From Flavobacteriales bacterium (GTDB taxonomy: Bacteria; Bacteroidota; Bacteroidia; Flavobacteriales; BACL11): a stretch of 41,578 nucleotides of DNA. Positions 24,598 through 32,844 of the stretch are shown one piece after another (the first letter of the stretch is position 1; each line of letters opens with the position of its first letter). The stretch lies in the NCBI GenBank assembly GCA_002697625.1, contig NZWX01000024.1:1-41578 (forward strand), given 5' to 3'. The translations under genes and the position numbers were made by a program. The notes beneath the pieces were generated by a model that saw nothing but the letters and a program-made list of their open reading frames with translations, was not told where the DNA came from and did not search any database.

Positions 24598-25139
24598 TAT
24601 CGTAGTTTTGTTAGCGTTCCATCTGTTTCTATTTTTAGGATTGTAGAAGGAGTTTCCATTCTTTCATCCTTCCGCAAATTTACTATATAATCTGCATTAT
24701 TTTTAATGTGAGAAGAAATATCTGAAAACTGTTTTGGATTTTCTTTTCCACTAATATTTGCAGAAGTAGAAACAATTGCTTTTCCGAATTCTTGTATTAG
24801 TTTTTTACAAAACTGATCTGAAGTAATACGAATAGCAGCAGATCTATCTTTAGGAAGTAAATTCTTGGATAATCCTTTAACATTAGGATAAATAACAGTT
24901 GTTGGCTGATCTGAAATGTTGAATTTTGGAATATGATTTGTATGTTGAAATAACATGTCTATATCTGCAACTAAGGTAATTAGAGCTTTGCTTTCCTCCC
25001 TTTGTTTTATGATGTATATTTTTTGTATAGCTTGTGAATTTGTTGCGTCACATCCTAATCCCCAAATAGTGTCGGTAGGGTAGAGGAGAATTCCACCTTC
25101 TTTTAAAACCTTAACTGCTTTTGTGATTTCCTCTTTCAT
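24597..25139 (-). CDS. tsaC: L-threonylcarbamoyladenylate synthase (Sua5/YwlC/TsaC family)
   Basis: Makes threonylcarbamoyl-AMP from threonine, bicarbonate and ATP for t6A37 modification of ANN-decoding tRNAs. The 180 residues cover the YrdC/TsaC catalytic domain only, without the Sua5 extension. Motifs are LYPTDTIWGLGCDA (19-32), KQREESKAL (45-53), AAIRIT (101-106) and STSANISG (124-131). It starts one base before the end of the glycosyltransferase gene region and shares one base with cca. Confidence 0.94.
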   Translation of the reverse strand: MKEEITKAVKVLKEGGILLYPTDTIWGLGCDATNSQAIQKIYIIKQREESKALITLVADIDMLFQHTNHIPKFNISDQPTTVIYPNVKGLSKNLLPKDRSAAIRITSDQFCKKLIQEFGKAIVSTSANISGKENPKQFSDISSHIKNNADYIVNLRKDERMETPSTILKIETDGTLTKLR

Positions 25140-26261
25140 TTATAGGTTTTCATATATTTTTAACAGATGTTTAGCAACTTTATCATCTGTGAATTTTTGT
25201 GCGTATTGATATCCTTTTTCTATCATTTTCTTTCTTAAATTTTTATCTGATTGTAATTTTATAATTGCTTGTCTAAGTTCTTCCTCTGACAGAGGATTGA
25301 TGTAAATAGAATGTTTTCCTGCTGATTCTGAAAAACATCCTCCGTTTGTAGTAATTACAGGAGTTTTACTGAATAAAGCTTCTAATATTGGTATCCCGAA
25401 CCCCTCAAAGAGGGATGGGTATAACATCATATCTGCATTTTGGTATATTATGGACATTTCCTTTAAACTTATATTATGTATAAAGTGTACTCTTTCTTGT
25501 AAGTTGTTTTGACGGATATAATTTAAGCATTTGTTTTTGTAAGTTTTACCATCTCCTATAACCACTAAGTGTTGATTGTTTAGTTTTTGGATACTTTTAA
25601 GAATGGTTAAAAGGTTTTTGCGCTCTTCAATAGTTCCAACATTGAGAAGGTAATTTTTTGGGAGTTTGTATTTGTTACGTACTTCTTTACTGCTTTGTGG
25701 TGATACAGGAGATTGAAATATTTTATTGCATCCTTGGTATATTACTTCTATTTTACTTTCGGGAATGTTTAAAAATTCGATAATATCAGATTTAGTTTGT
25801 TGGCTAATGGCAATTATTTTATCTGCTCTTTTACAGGCCGACAGAAATTTGTTATGGTATATTTTACGGTCGATTGTAGAGAAAAGATGTGGGTAACGAA
25901 TAAAAATAAGATCGTGAATACTGACTACTGATTTAATCTTAGTTTTTTCAATTCCTAGAGGTATTTCGTGAGAAACTCCATGATAAATATCTATTTCATC
26001 TTGTAGTAGGTCTTTAACTATATTTTTACTTCTCCAATATTTTTTGAATAAATTCCCAACAAAAGAAAAAGGAACACGAGTATGACAATTGTCTCTTTCA
26101 TGTAAAAAGGAAAGTCTGGAGTTTTGTATTAGTTTGGGAGTATATAAAAAGTAGTCGTTATCTGAGTAGTACTTAGAAAGGATTCGAATAGTATCACGGG
26201 CATAGTTTCCTAAACCGGTATTGTTGTAAAAAGCACGTTTTGCATCAAATCCTATTCTCAT
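25140..26261 (-). CDS. Glycosyltransferase family 4 protein
   Basis: A 373-residue GT-B fold glycosyltransferase. The N-terminal half opens with MRIGFDAKRAFYNNTGLGNYARD, typical of GT4 mannosyltransferase-like enzymes. The C-terminal nucleotide-sugar half has LLNVGTIEERKNL, YPSLFEGFGIPILEA and PVITTNGG, including the EX7E-type motif. It should be cytoplasmic or membrane-associated and add a sugar to a surface polysaccharide or lipid; donor and acceptor are unknown. It is the first gene of an operon otherwise devoted mostly to tRNA, with a divergent promoter region upstream. Confidence 0.93.
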   Translation of the reverse strand: MRIGFDAKRAFYNNTGLGNYARDTIRILSKYYSDNDYFLYTPKLIQNSRLSFLHERDNCHTRVPFSFVGNLFKKYWRSKNIVKDLLQDEIDIYHGVSHEIPLGIEKTKIKSVVSIHDLIFIRYPHLFSTIDRKIYHNKFLSACKRADKIIAISQQTKSDIIEFLNIPESKIEVIYQGCNKIFQSPVSPQSSKEVRNKYKLPKNYLLNVGTIEERKNLLTILKSIQKLNNQHLVVIGDGKTYKNKCLNYIRQNNLQERVHFIHNISLKEMSIIYQNADMMLYPSLFEGFGIPILEALFSKTPVITTNGGCFSESAGKHSIYINPLSEEELRQAIIKLQSDKNLRKKMIEKGYQYAQKFTDDKVAKHLLKIYENL

Positions 26262-26285
26262 TATTATTTATTAATGACTAATAGG

Positions 26286-26293
26286 CAAAGATA
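26286..26293 (-). promoter_or_regulatory. -7 promoter element of the glycosyltransferase/tRNA operon
   Basis: The minus strand reads TATCTTTG, a perfect TAnnTTTG, 25 bases upstream of the glycosyltransferase start. No clear -33 TTG. Confidence 0.45.
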
Positions 26294-26339
26294 ATATATT
26301 TTATATCCTACATTATAATGAAAATTAGTTTAGTTTTAT

Positions 26340-26347
26340 TATTTTTG
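26340..26347 (+). promoter_or_regulatory. -7 promoter element of the DUF6340-like lipoprotein operon
   Basis: TATTTTTG is a perfect TAnnTTTG, 22 bases before the lipoprotein ATG at 26369. It lies inside the longest open frame and argues that the earlier ATG at 26318 is not used. Confidence 0.45.
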
Positions 26348-26368
26348 TTCTCCAAAATTTCTTTTAAA

Positions 26369-27403
26369 ATGAAGTTGAATAAGTTATTATACCTTTTATT
26401 GGTAAGTGTATTTGTAAGTTGCGGAACATCTTCCGTAATAGTAAATTTACAAAGACCAGCGGACATAAGCGTGCCACAAAGCGTGCAAAAAGTAGTGGTA
26501 GTAAATCGTTCGGTAGCTGGAAAAGGAAATATGGTAGATAATATAGTAGAAGGAATATTTAGCGGAGAAGGAATAGGAGCTGATAAAAAAGGATCAGAAT
26601 ATTGTGTAATGGGGCTCAGCCAAATGCTGGCAAACTCCGAAAGATATGATTTGAGAGGTGGTGGAGATTTAACCTTAAAAGGAACAGGTACATCTACCTT
26701 TCCGGAATTGTTGGACTGGAAAGAAGTACAATCTATTTGTGATACCTATGGAGCAGATGCACTAATTGTACTTTCTACATTTGATTCAGATTCTAGAACA
26801 TTTGAAGGCAAAAAAGTAGTAAGGACTAAAACCGTAAAAGGAGCCAAAATAAAAGAAGTAAAATATCCGGTAACCCTAATAATGGAAATAGAAAGCGGAT
26901 GGAGGATATATGATGCATCTAGCAAAAAAATAGTAGATGTAAATAAGTTTACAGAAGTAAAAGAATTTGTAGAATGGGGAGATAGCTATGATGATGCCAG
27001 GTCATATCTGCCATCAAAACGGCAAGCTCTGAAGAGTTCTGGTATATTTGCAGGAGAACAATATGGATTTAGAATTACCCCTGTATGGGTAAGACAAAAC
27101 CGTTTGTATTTTACAGGAAATTCGGACGAATTGAAATTGGCAAAAAATTATGTAAAAAGAGGAGATTGGGATAAATCCATAGAAATATGGAAATCAGCAA
27201 CTAATCATGAAGACTATAAAATAGCAAGAAAGGCTTATTTTAATTTAGCTCTAGCTTCTGAAATTAAAGGCAAGTTAGATACCGCTATTGACTATGCAGA
27301 AAAAGCAGAACAGATGGGAGAAAAAAGAGCTACATCTTATATTTCTACTTTAAAGAAGAGAAAAAAAGACGAAAAAAGATTACAAGAACAATTAAATAAC
27401 TAA
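26369..27403 (+). CDS. DUF6340-like lipoprotein with C-terminal TPR region
   Basis: A predicted outer-membrane or periplasmic lipoprotein of 344 residues. I choose the ATG at 26369 because it gives a compact lipoprotein signal (MKLNKLLYLLLVSVFVSC, lipid cysteine at residue 18) and follows a promoter box; the ATG at 26318 would add 17 residues. The next part (LQRPADISVPQSVQKVVVVNRS) matches Bacteroidota DUF6340 proteins. The C-terminal 80 residues (KRGDWDKSIEIWKSATN, IARKAYFNLALASEIKGKLDTA) form two or so TPR-like helical repeats. The prohibitin-family gene follows 14 bases later, so co-transcription is likely. Function unknown. Confidence 0.8.
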   Translation: MKLNKLLYLLLVSVFVSCGTSSVIVNLQRPADISVPQSVQKVVVVNRSVAGKGNMVDNIVEGIFSGEGIGADKKGSEYCVMGLSQMLANSERYDLRGGGDLTLKGTGTSTFPELLDWKEVQSICDTYGADALIVLSTFDSDSRTFEGKKVVRTKTVKGAKIKEVKYPVTLIMEIESGWRIYDASSKKIVDVNKFTEVKEFVEWGDSYDDARSYLPSKRQALKSSGIFAGEQYGFRITPVWVRQNRLYFTGNSDELKLAKNYVKRGDWDKSIEIWKSATNHEDYKIARKAYFNLALASEIKGKLDTAIDYAEKAEQMGEKRATSYISTLKKRKKDEKRLQEQLNN

Positions 27404-27417
27404 AAATAAAACAAATT

Positions 27418-28236
27418 ATGGAAAACCAAGGATTACCAAGAGTATTAGTATTCGGACTATTAGGAATAATATTATTATTTATTTTCGGATCGAGCATGTT
27501 TATCACTATCAACCCAGGACAAAAAGGAGTTCTGTTTGAAACCTTAGGAGATGGTTTAGATAAAGAAACGGTTTATGGACAAGGATTGCATATAATTGCA
27601 CCATGGAACGATATGATAGTTTATGATGTGAAAGAAACAGAGACATATGAAAAAATGGAGGTGTTATCTAAGAATGGACTTTCTATAAAAATAGATTTAT
27701 CTCTTATACACAACCCTATACCTGATAAAATAGGATATCTGCACGATAATATAGGAGAAAATTATTTGGAGAAAATCATAAAACCTGCCGTAAGGTCAGT
27801 AACCAGGGAGGTAATAGGAAACTACCTTCCTGAAGAATTGTACTCTACAAAAAGAACAGAAATTGAAACCGAGATATACAATCAGACAAAAGAAATTGTA
27901 AGTACTAAGAATATTAACTTACCAGCAATATATATTAGAGATGTAACCCTTCCACAAACTTTGAAAACTGCAATTGAGCAAAAGTTAAAGCAAGAACAAG
28001 AGGCATTAGAGTATGATTTTAAGATACAAAAAGCAAAAAAAGAAGCAGAAAGAAAAGAAATTGAAGCAAATGGTATTTCTAAATTCCAGAAAATTGTCAA
28101 TCAAACTATTACCCCTCAGTTACTAAAATGGAAAGGAGTGGAAGCGACACAAGAAATTTCCAAGTCCGAAAATTCGAAAGTAATAGTAATTGGTAATGGA
28201 GATGGAGATTTACCTATTATTTTGGGAGGACAATAA
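27418..28236 (+). CDS. Prohibitin/SPFH-family membrane protein
   Basis: A 272-residue protein with one N-terminal membrane segment (about 10-30), then an SPFH/prohibitin domain beginning INPGQKGVLFETLGDGLDKE and containing GQGLHIIAPWND. A charged coiled-coil follows (KLKQEQEALEYDFKIQKAKKEAERKEIEANG), then a short tail (GDGDLPIILGG). This order is standard for bacterial prohibitin-like proteins, which form large membrane rings and, in the HflKC case, regulate the FtsH protease. No FtsH-like gene is adjacent; the partner here appears to be the upstream lipoprotein. Confidence 0.93.
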   Translation: MENQGLPRVLVFGLLGIILLFIFGSSMFITINPGQKGVLFETLGDGLDKETVYGQGLHIIAPWNDMIVYDVKETETYEKMEVLSKNGLSIKIDLSLIHNPIPDKIGYLHDNIGENYLEKIIKPAVRSVTREVIGNYLPEELYSTKRTEIETEIYNQTKEIVSTKNINLPAIYIRDVTLPQTLKTAIEQKLKQEQEALEYDFKIQKAKKEAERKEIEANGISKFQKIVNQTITPQLLKWKGVEATQEISKSENSKVIVIGNGDGDLPIILGGQ

Positions 28237-28292
28237 AAAATTGTATACTTACGTTAGTTTAAATCATTGAACAAATTAAAATTAAAAAACAA

Positions 28293-28772
28293 ATGAAAAA
28301 ATTAGTATTACTGATGTTGGTAGCTATGGTTCCATTTATGACGATGGCTCAAAAAAGATCAAAAAAAGGTACAAATCCAAAAACTGAAAAAAAAGACAAA
28401 TCTTCTAATGAAAATCCTAGCTTTATGATCATTAAAGGTGTAGAATATTGGGATAGAATGGAAGTAGCTCAAACTGATCCAAGAGATATTGGATTAGAAA
28501 AAGACGGTGATGATTACGCAAGACTTAAAGCAGATGATATGTCATTAGAAAAACTAATGAAACAACACCTAAAACCTATGTCAAAATTTTCTTTTAGCTT
28601 TGATGTTGGTAAATCAACTGAAGAGTCACTGGATTTAAATAAATCTTCAAAAGGATTTAGATCTATGGCAGAAGCTGTAAATCAAGCTGCGGTATATGGT
28701 TGGGAATTTATTAACTCTACAATTGTCGTTGATGGAAATATAACAATACATTATTATTATATGAAAAGATAG
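28293..28772 (+). CDS. Exported hypothetical protein
   Basis: A 159-residue protein with a signal peptide (1-19, ending FMTMAQ) and a lysine-rich linker (about 20-40). The domain that follows I cannot assign with certainty. Its last third (MAEAVNQAAVYGWEFINST, then a strand ending HYYYMKR) has the GWE...KR layout of DUF4177-like small domains. It follows the prohibitin gene by 56 bases without a consensus promoter box and ends at a strong terminator, so it may be the third gene of that unit. Confidence 0.72.
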   Translation: MKKLVLLMLVAMVPFMTMAQKRSKKGTNPKTEKKDKSSNENPSFMIIKGVEYWDRMEVAQTDPRDIGLEKDGDDYARLKADDMSLEKLMKQHLKPMSKFSFSFDVGKSTEESLDLNKSSKGFRSMAEAVNQAAVYGWEFINSTIVVDGNITIHYYYMKR

Positions 28773-28797
28773 TTTTGTGTAAAAATATAATTGAATT

Positions 28798-28828
28798 AAT
28801 CCCAGAACATTTGTTTTGGGATTTTTTT
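28798..28828 (+). terminator. Intrinsic terminator after the exported hypothetical protein
   Basis: AATCCCA (28798-28804) pairs with TGGGATT (28817-28823), extended inward to about 11 pairs including one G-T, then a T run. Confidence 0.88.
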
Positions 28829-28876
28829 ATTCACATATAAGTAAGAAATCTATAATGATATTATGACTATTTTCTT

Positions 28877-28884
28877 TATTTTTG
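28877..28884 (+). promoter_or_regulatory. -7 promoter element of the C25 protease gene
   Basis: TATTTTTG is a perfect TAnnTTTG between the preceding terminator and the protease. It falls inside the longest open frame, so translation should begin at the downstream ATG, 28935. No -33 TTG at normal spacing. Confidence 0.48.
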
Positions 28885-28891
28885 CTTTAAA

Positions 28892-28932
28892 TCAATTTTT
28901 ACTCAATTCAATTTTTACTCAATCAATTTTTA
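28892..28932 (+). repeat. Short tandem repeats in the leader of the C25 protease gene
   Basis: TCAATTTTTACTCAAT (28892-28907) is followed by TCAATTTTTACTCAA (28908-28922) and a partial third copy TCAATTTTTA (28923-28932). The array runs from just after the predicted transcription start to 2 bases before the ATG. Confidence 0.85.
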
Positions 28933-28934
28933 TA

Positions 28935-31900
28935 ATGAAATTAAAAAATTTTCTTCTATCCTTTTTGATAATATTTTCATCCGATCTTTTAGCTTCAGAT
29001 ATTAATATTAATCAAGGAGAAACTTATTTCTCTGTTATACAAAAATCAGAAACGGAATTTACATTTATAAATTCTGTATCGGATATAAAGACTCAAATCA
29101 TCAAAACAGAGGAGAATGATTTTTTAAAATTAATAATTCCTTCATATGGTAGTAATTCAGAAGATGGGACTGCAGAACTTCCTGTTTTACAAAAGCTTAT
29201 TAGACTGCCTTACGGTTCGGATATTGTAGTAAAAATAATAAATACAGAGGAAGAAACTATTAATTTATCTGATTATGGATTAGATTTAGATGTTTTTCCT
29301 AATCAACCTTCTGTGTCTAAATCTGCAAATTTAGATGAACTTCCTTTTTATTATAATAAGGATTATTATTCCATAGATAAGTTTACAGGAGATAATTTAG
29401 TTTTTACAGAATTATTAGGGAAGATGAGACATCAACAATTAGCTCGCCTTACGGTTTCACCTATTAGATATAACCCTGTAAAGAATCAGATTAAGATAAT
29501 AACTAAAGCAGAAGTAAAAGTAGTATTTAAGAATGCATCTCTAAAAGAAGATGTTGCAAATAGAGTTAAGTATTATTCTCCTGAATTTGAGAGTTTATTT
29601 AAATCATGTATCAATTATACTGATATAGCTGAAAGAGATTTGATAACTACTTACCCAGTAAAATATGTCATTATCTCGGATCCTCAGTTTCAAACTGCAC
29701 TACAACCTTTAATAGATTGGAAAAAAAAGAAAGGATTTTTGGTAGTAGAAGAATATACAAATAATCCTGCAGTAGGTAATACTACAACATCTATCCATGC
29801 ATTTATAAAAGATTTATATAACAACCCTACAGACGGAGTAATTCCAACCTATTTATTAATTGTAGGAGATGATGCCCAAGTTCCTTCATTTAATGCAGGA
29901 CAACATGTTTCGGATATGTATTTTTGTGAGTTTGATGGAAACGGAGATTTTTATCCAGAAATGTATTATGGTAGGTTTTCCGCAACTACACCATTACAAG
30001 TAGAAAACCAAGTTAATAAAACACTTACACATGAGCAGTATACTTTTGCTGACCCTTCATTTCTGGATGATGTAGTACTAGTAGCAGGAGTAGATGCAAG
30101 TTTTGCTCCGATACATGGAAATGGGCAAATAAATTATGGTACAGATTATTATTTTAATACTCAACACGGATTAAATGTGCATACTTATTTGTATGGTTCA
30201 GGTTCTCCTATTACATCTGATATGTCAACTGCTTCTTCTGCGATAATATCGGATATTAGTAATGGAACATCTTTTGCAAATTATACTGCACATTGCGGTA
30301 TTTCTGGTTGGTCGGATCCCGCATTTGAAAACTCAGATGTATCAGGATTACAAAACAATGGTAGATATGGACTTTTAATTGGTAATTGTTGTCAATCAAA
30401 TAAATTTGATGTAAATGTTTGTTTCGGAGAAAAATTATTAAGAGAAAATGGAAAAGGCGCAGTAGCATATATTGGAGGAAGTAATAATACTTATTGGGAT
30501 GAAGACTTTTGGTGGGCTGTAGGAAGTTGTGCATCATCTAGTATTATTGCAAACCCTAATTATGGAGGGACTGATTTGGGGGTATATGATGCTTGGATGC
30601 ACGAAAATGGAGAAGCTCAATCAGATTGGTTTTTTACGGCAGGACAAATGATCCATTCTGGAAATCTTGCTGTAACACAAGCGGGAGGATCGGAGCAATA
30701 TTATTGGGAAATTTATCATCTTATGGGAGACCCATCTTTAATGCCATATTTAGGCGTACCAACTACATTAACAGTTTCTCATGCTAATGCAACTCCTATA
30801 GGAACGTCCACATTAACTGTAACTACTGAAGAAAATGCTTATGTAGCACTATCTATGAATGGATTATTGTTAGATGCTCAGCTGGTAGGACCTTCCGGTT
30901 TAGTGAACCTAACCTTTCCTACTCTATCAAATGTAGGAAATGCAGATATTGTTATTACCAAACAATTTAAACAACCATATATAAATACAATTAATGTAAT
31001 ATCATCAAATGCTCCATTTATAACTTATAATACACATACAATTAATGACCCAAGCGGAAATAATAATTTAGAAGTAGATTATAATGAGTTAATTGAATTA
31101 GATGTAGAATTACATAATATAGGAAGCCAGTCAACCAACAATGTAGATGTTGTTATTTCTACTCCAGACTCTTATGTAACATTAATAGATAGTACAGATT
31201 TTTTAGCAACTGTAAGTGCAAATAATACTATAAATATTTCTTCACCATTTACTTTTCAGGTATCACACTATGTTCCGGATCAGCATATTGTTATGTTTAA
31301 CTTAACGATAACAGACAATCAAGGTAATACATGGAATTCAAACTTGTCAGTTACTATCAACGCTCCGGTATTAGGAGATGTGTTATTTACTATAGATGAT
31401 GTAACTACAGGTAATGGAAACGGAAAACTGGATGCTGGAGAGACATTAGATTTGATAGTAGATATTGAAAATTCAGGACATGCAGATATATCAAATTTAA
31501 ATGCCGTTCTTTCGACGGTTTCTTCTTATATTACAGTAAATAATCCTGTTGGGTTTTCGGTTTCAAGTTTAACTACATCTCAGCAACAAAGTACAACATT
31601 CAGTGTAACTATTGACGCTTCTACACCTATGGGCACTTTAGCAGAATTTTTCTTTGATCTTACTGACGGGATATATTCTCATAACAACACCTTCTCAGAA
31701 ACTGTTGGAATAATAGATGAAGATTATGAAACAGGGGACTTTACACAGTATAATTGGATACAAGGAAATTATCCTTGGGTGATTACTAATAATAACCCAC
31801 ATGAGGGAACTAATTGTACAAAATCCGCTTTTAATTTACCAGACAACCAAGAGTCAGAATTGTCAGTTGATGTAAATGTATTGGCACCAGGAGATATTTC

Positions 31901-32378
31901 ATTTTACAAAAAAGTATCTTCTGAGCAAGGATATGACTTTTTGAAGTTTAAAATAAATGGTCAAAAAGTGGGAGAGTGGTCTGGTATAGATGCGACTTGG
32001 ACACTTGCTACTTTTCCCGTAAATGCAGGGCAAACAGTATTTAAGTGGGAATACGATAAAGATGGGGGTTGGTCAGAAGGACAAGATTGTGCTTTTATAG
32101 ATTATATTGTGTTCCCAGCAATTGATTTAGGTTCTGTTTCTTTAGAAAATAATATTGGAGAGATTAAATTATTTCCAAATCCTACAATGGGTAGTTTTAA
32201 AATTAGTTTTTCTGATAACAAAATTAGAACTGCTTTAGTTTATGATATAAATGGAAAATTAATTTATTCGAAGAATTCTAATGAAAGTATTTCATTTGAT
32301 ATCTCAGATAAATCTTCAGGTACTTATACAGTTAAAGTTTTACCAGAAGGACTAACCTATCAGATTGTAAAAAATTAG
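28935..32378 (+). CDS. Gingipain-like (C25 family) cysteine protease with T9SS sorting domain
   Basis: Secreted protease of 1147 residues from the ATG at 28935, chosen because a promoter box lies inside the longer frame and because it gives a signal peptide (MKLKNFLLSFLIIFSSDLLAS). A gingipain-type propeptide (ELPVLQKLIRLPYGSD) is followed by the C25 catalytic domain, with H453 (NYTAHCG) and C486 (GNCCQSNKF; the second cysteine fits the family spacing to F), then GAVAYIGGS. Beta-sandwich domains come next (CARDB-like, about 690-900), a cleaved-adhesin-type domain (about 925-1060) and a type A T9SS tail (LFPNPTMGSF, LVYDINGKLIY, SSGTYTVKV). It lacks the HGGEDG signature I associate with PorU, so I read it as cargo rather than the T9SS sortase. 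Confidence 0.9.
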   Translation: MKLKNFLLSFLIIFSSDLLASDININQGETYFSVIQKSETEFTFINSVSDIKTQIIKTEENDFLKLIIPSYGSNSEDGTAELPVLQKLIRLPYGSDIVVKIINTEEETINLSDYGLDLDVFPNQPSVSKSANLDELPFYYNKDYYSIDKFTGDNLVFTELLGKMRHQQLARLTVSPIRYNPVKNQIKIITKAEVKVVFKNASLKEDVANRVKYYSPEFESLFKSCINYTDIAERDLITTYPVKYVIISDPQFQTALQPLIDWKKKKGFLVVEEYTNNPAVGNTTTSIHAFIKDLYNNPTDGVIPTYLLIVGDDAQVPSFNAGQHVSDMYFCEFDGNGDFYPEMYYGRFSATTPLQVENQVNKTLTHEQYTFADPSFLDDVVLVAGVDASFAPIHGNGQINYGTDYYFNTQHGLNVHTYLYGSGSPITSDMSTASSAIISDISNGTSFANYTAHCGISGWSDPAFENSDVSGLQNNGRYGLLIGNCCQSNKFDVNVCFGEKLLRENGKGAVAYIGGSNNTYWDEDFWWAVGSCASSSIIANPNYGGTDLGVYDAWMHENGEAQSDWFFTAGQMIHSGNLAVTQAGGSEQYYWEIYHLMGDPSLMPYLGVPTTLTVSHANATPIGTSTLTVTTEENAYVALSMNGLLLDAQLVGPSGLVNLTFPTLSNVGNADIVITKQFKQPYINTINVISSNAPFITYNTHTINDPSGNNNLEVDYNELIELDVELHNIGSQSTNNVDVVISTPDSYVTLIDSTDFLATVSANNTINISSPFTFQVSHYVPDQHIVMFNLTITDNQGNTWNSNLSVTINAPVLGDVLFTIDDVTTGNGNGKLDAGETLDLIVDIENSGHADISNLNAVLSTVSSYITVNNPVGFSVSSLTTSQQQSTTFSVTIDASTPMGTLAEFFFDLTDGIYSHNNTFSETVGIIDEDYETGDFTQYNWIQGNYPWVITNNNPHEGTNCTKSAFNLPDNQESELSVDVNVLAPGDISFYKKVSSEQGYDFLKFKINGQKVGEWSGIDATWTLATFPVNAGQTVFKWEYDKDGGWSEGQDCAFIDYIVFPAIDLGSVSLENNIGEIKLFPNPTMGSFKISFSDNKIRTALVYDINGKLIYSKNSNESISFDISDKSSGTYTVKVLPEGLTYQIVKN

Positions 32379-32788
32379 TGGCTAAGGCTATAGGAATAGA
32401 TTATGGAACAAAAAGAGTTGGGATTGCGATTTCCGACTCTTCTAAAATTATAGCCTCTGCACTGTGTACTATTACTAATAAAGAGATATTTATATTTCTG
32501 ATTGATTTGTTAGAAAAAGAAGAGATAGATACTTTTGTAGTTGGAGAGTCAAAAAACTTAAATGGTGAGGAAACAGATAGTACTAAAGATATACATAAAT
32601 TTATAGAAAAATTACATACATTATTTCCTAAAATAGAAATTCATACAATAGATGAGAGATTTACTTCTAAAATTGCATTTCAGTCTCTAATCGATTCTGG
32701 AATTAAAAAAACAAAAAGAAAAAATAAATCTTTAATTGATGAGGTAAGTGCTACTATTATCTTACAAGATTACCTTTCTTACAAATAA
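32378..32788 (+). CDS. ruvX: Putative Holliday junction resolvase / pre-16S rRNA nuclease RuvX (YqgF)
   Basis: An RNase H-fold nuclease of 136 residues; in E. coli YqgF trims the 5' end of pre-16S rRNA. Motifs are GIDYGTKRVGIAISD (6-20), VVGESKNLNGEETD (about 54-67), TIDERFTS (about 89-96) and DEVSATIIL near the end, with the acidic catalytic residues conserved. It starts with GTG in a TAGTG junction, sharing one base with the stop of the protease gene, so its translation probably depends on reinitiation after the protease. I see no promoter of its own. Confidence 0.94.
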   Translation: MAKAIGIDYGTKRVGIAISDSSKIIASALCTITNKEIFIFLIDLLEKEEIDTFVVGESKNLNGEETDSTKDIHKFIEKLHTLFPKIEIHTIDERFTSKIAFQSLIDSGIKKTKRKNKSLIDEVSATIILQDYLSYK

Positions 32789-32809
32789 TTTTATTTTATC
32801 AGATTTTTT

Positions 32810-32844
32810 AGTAATATTGTAATCTTAATAAAAACAATATTACT
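32810..32844 (+). promoter_or_regulatory. Perfect 11-base inverted repeat abutting the start codon of the Omp28-like gene
   Basis: AGTAATATTGT (32810-32820) and ACAATATTACT (32834-32844) are exact inverted copies separated by 13 bases. The right arm ends one base before the ATG. The left arm contains TAATATTG (32812-32819), one mismatch from the TAnnTTTG promoter box. It could be a DNA operator, or an RNA hairpin if transcription starts upstream. There is no T run, so it is not a typical terminator. Confidence 0.6.

Noticed and set aside
28935-32378. Reading the C25 protein as the T9SS sortase PorU
   Set aside because: The catalytic histidine context is TAHCG, without the HGGEDG signature I associate with PorU, and the propeptide and added beta domains fit secreted gingipain-like cargo better.
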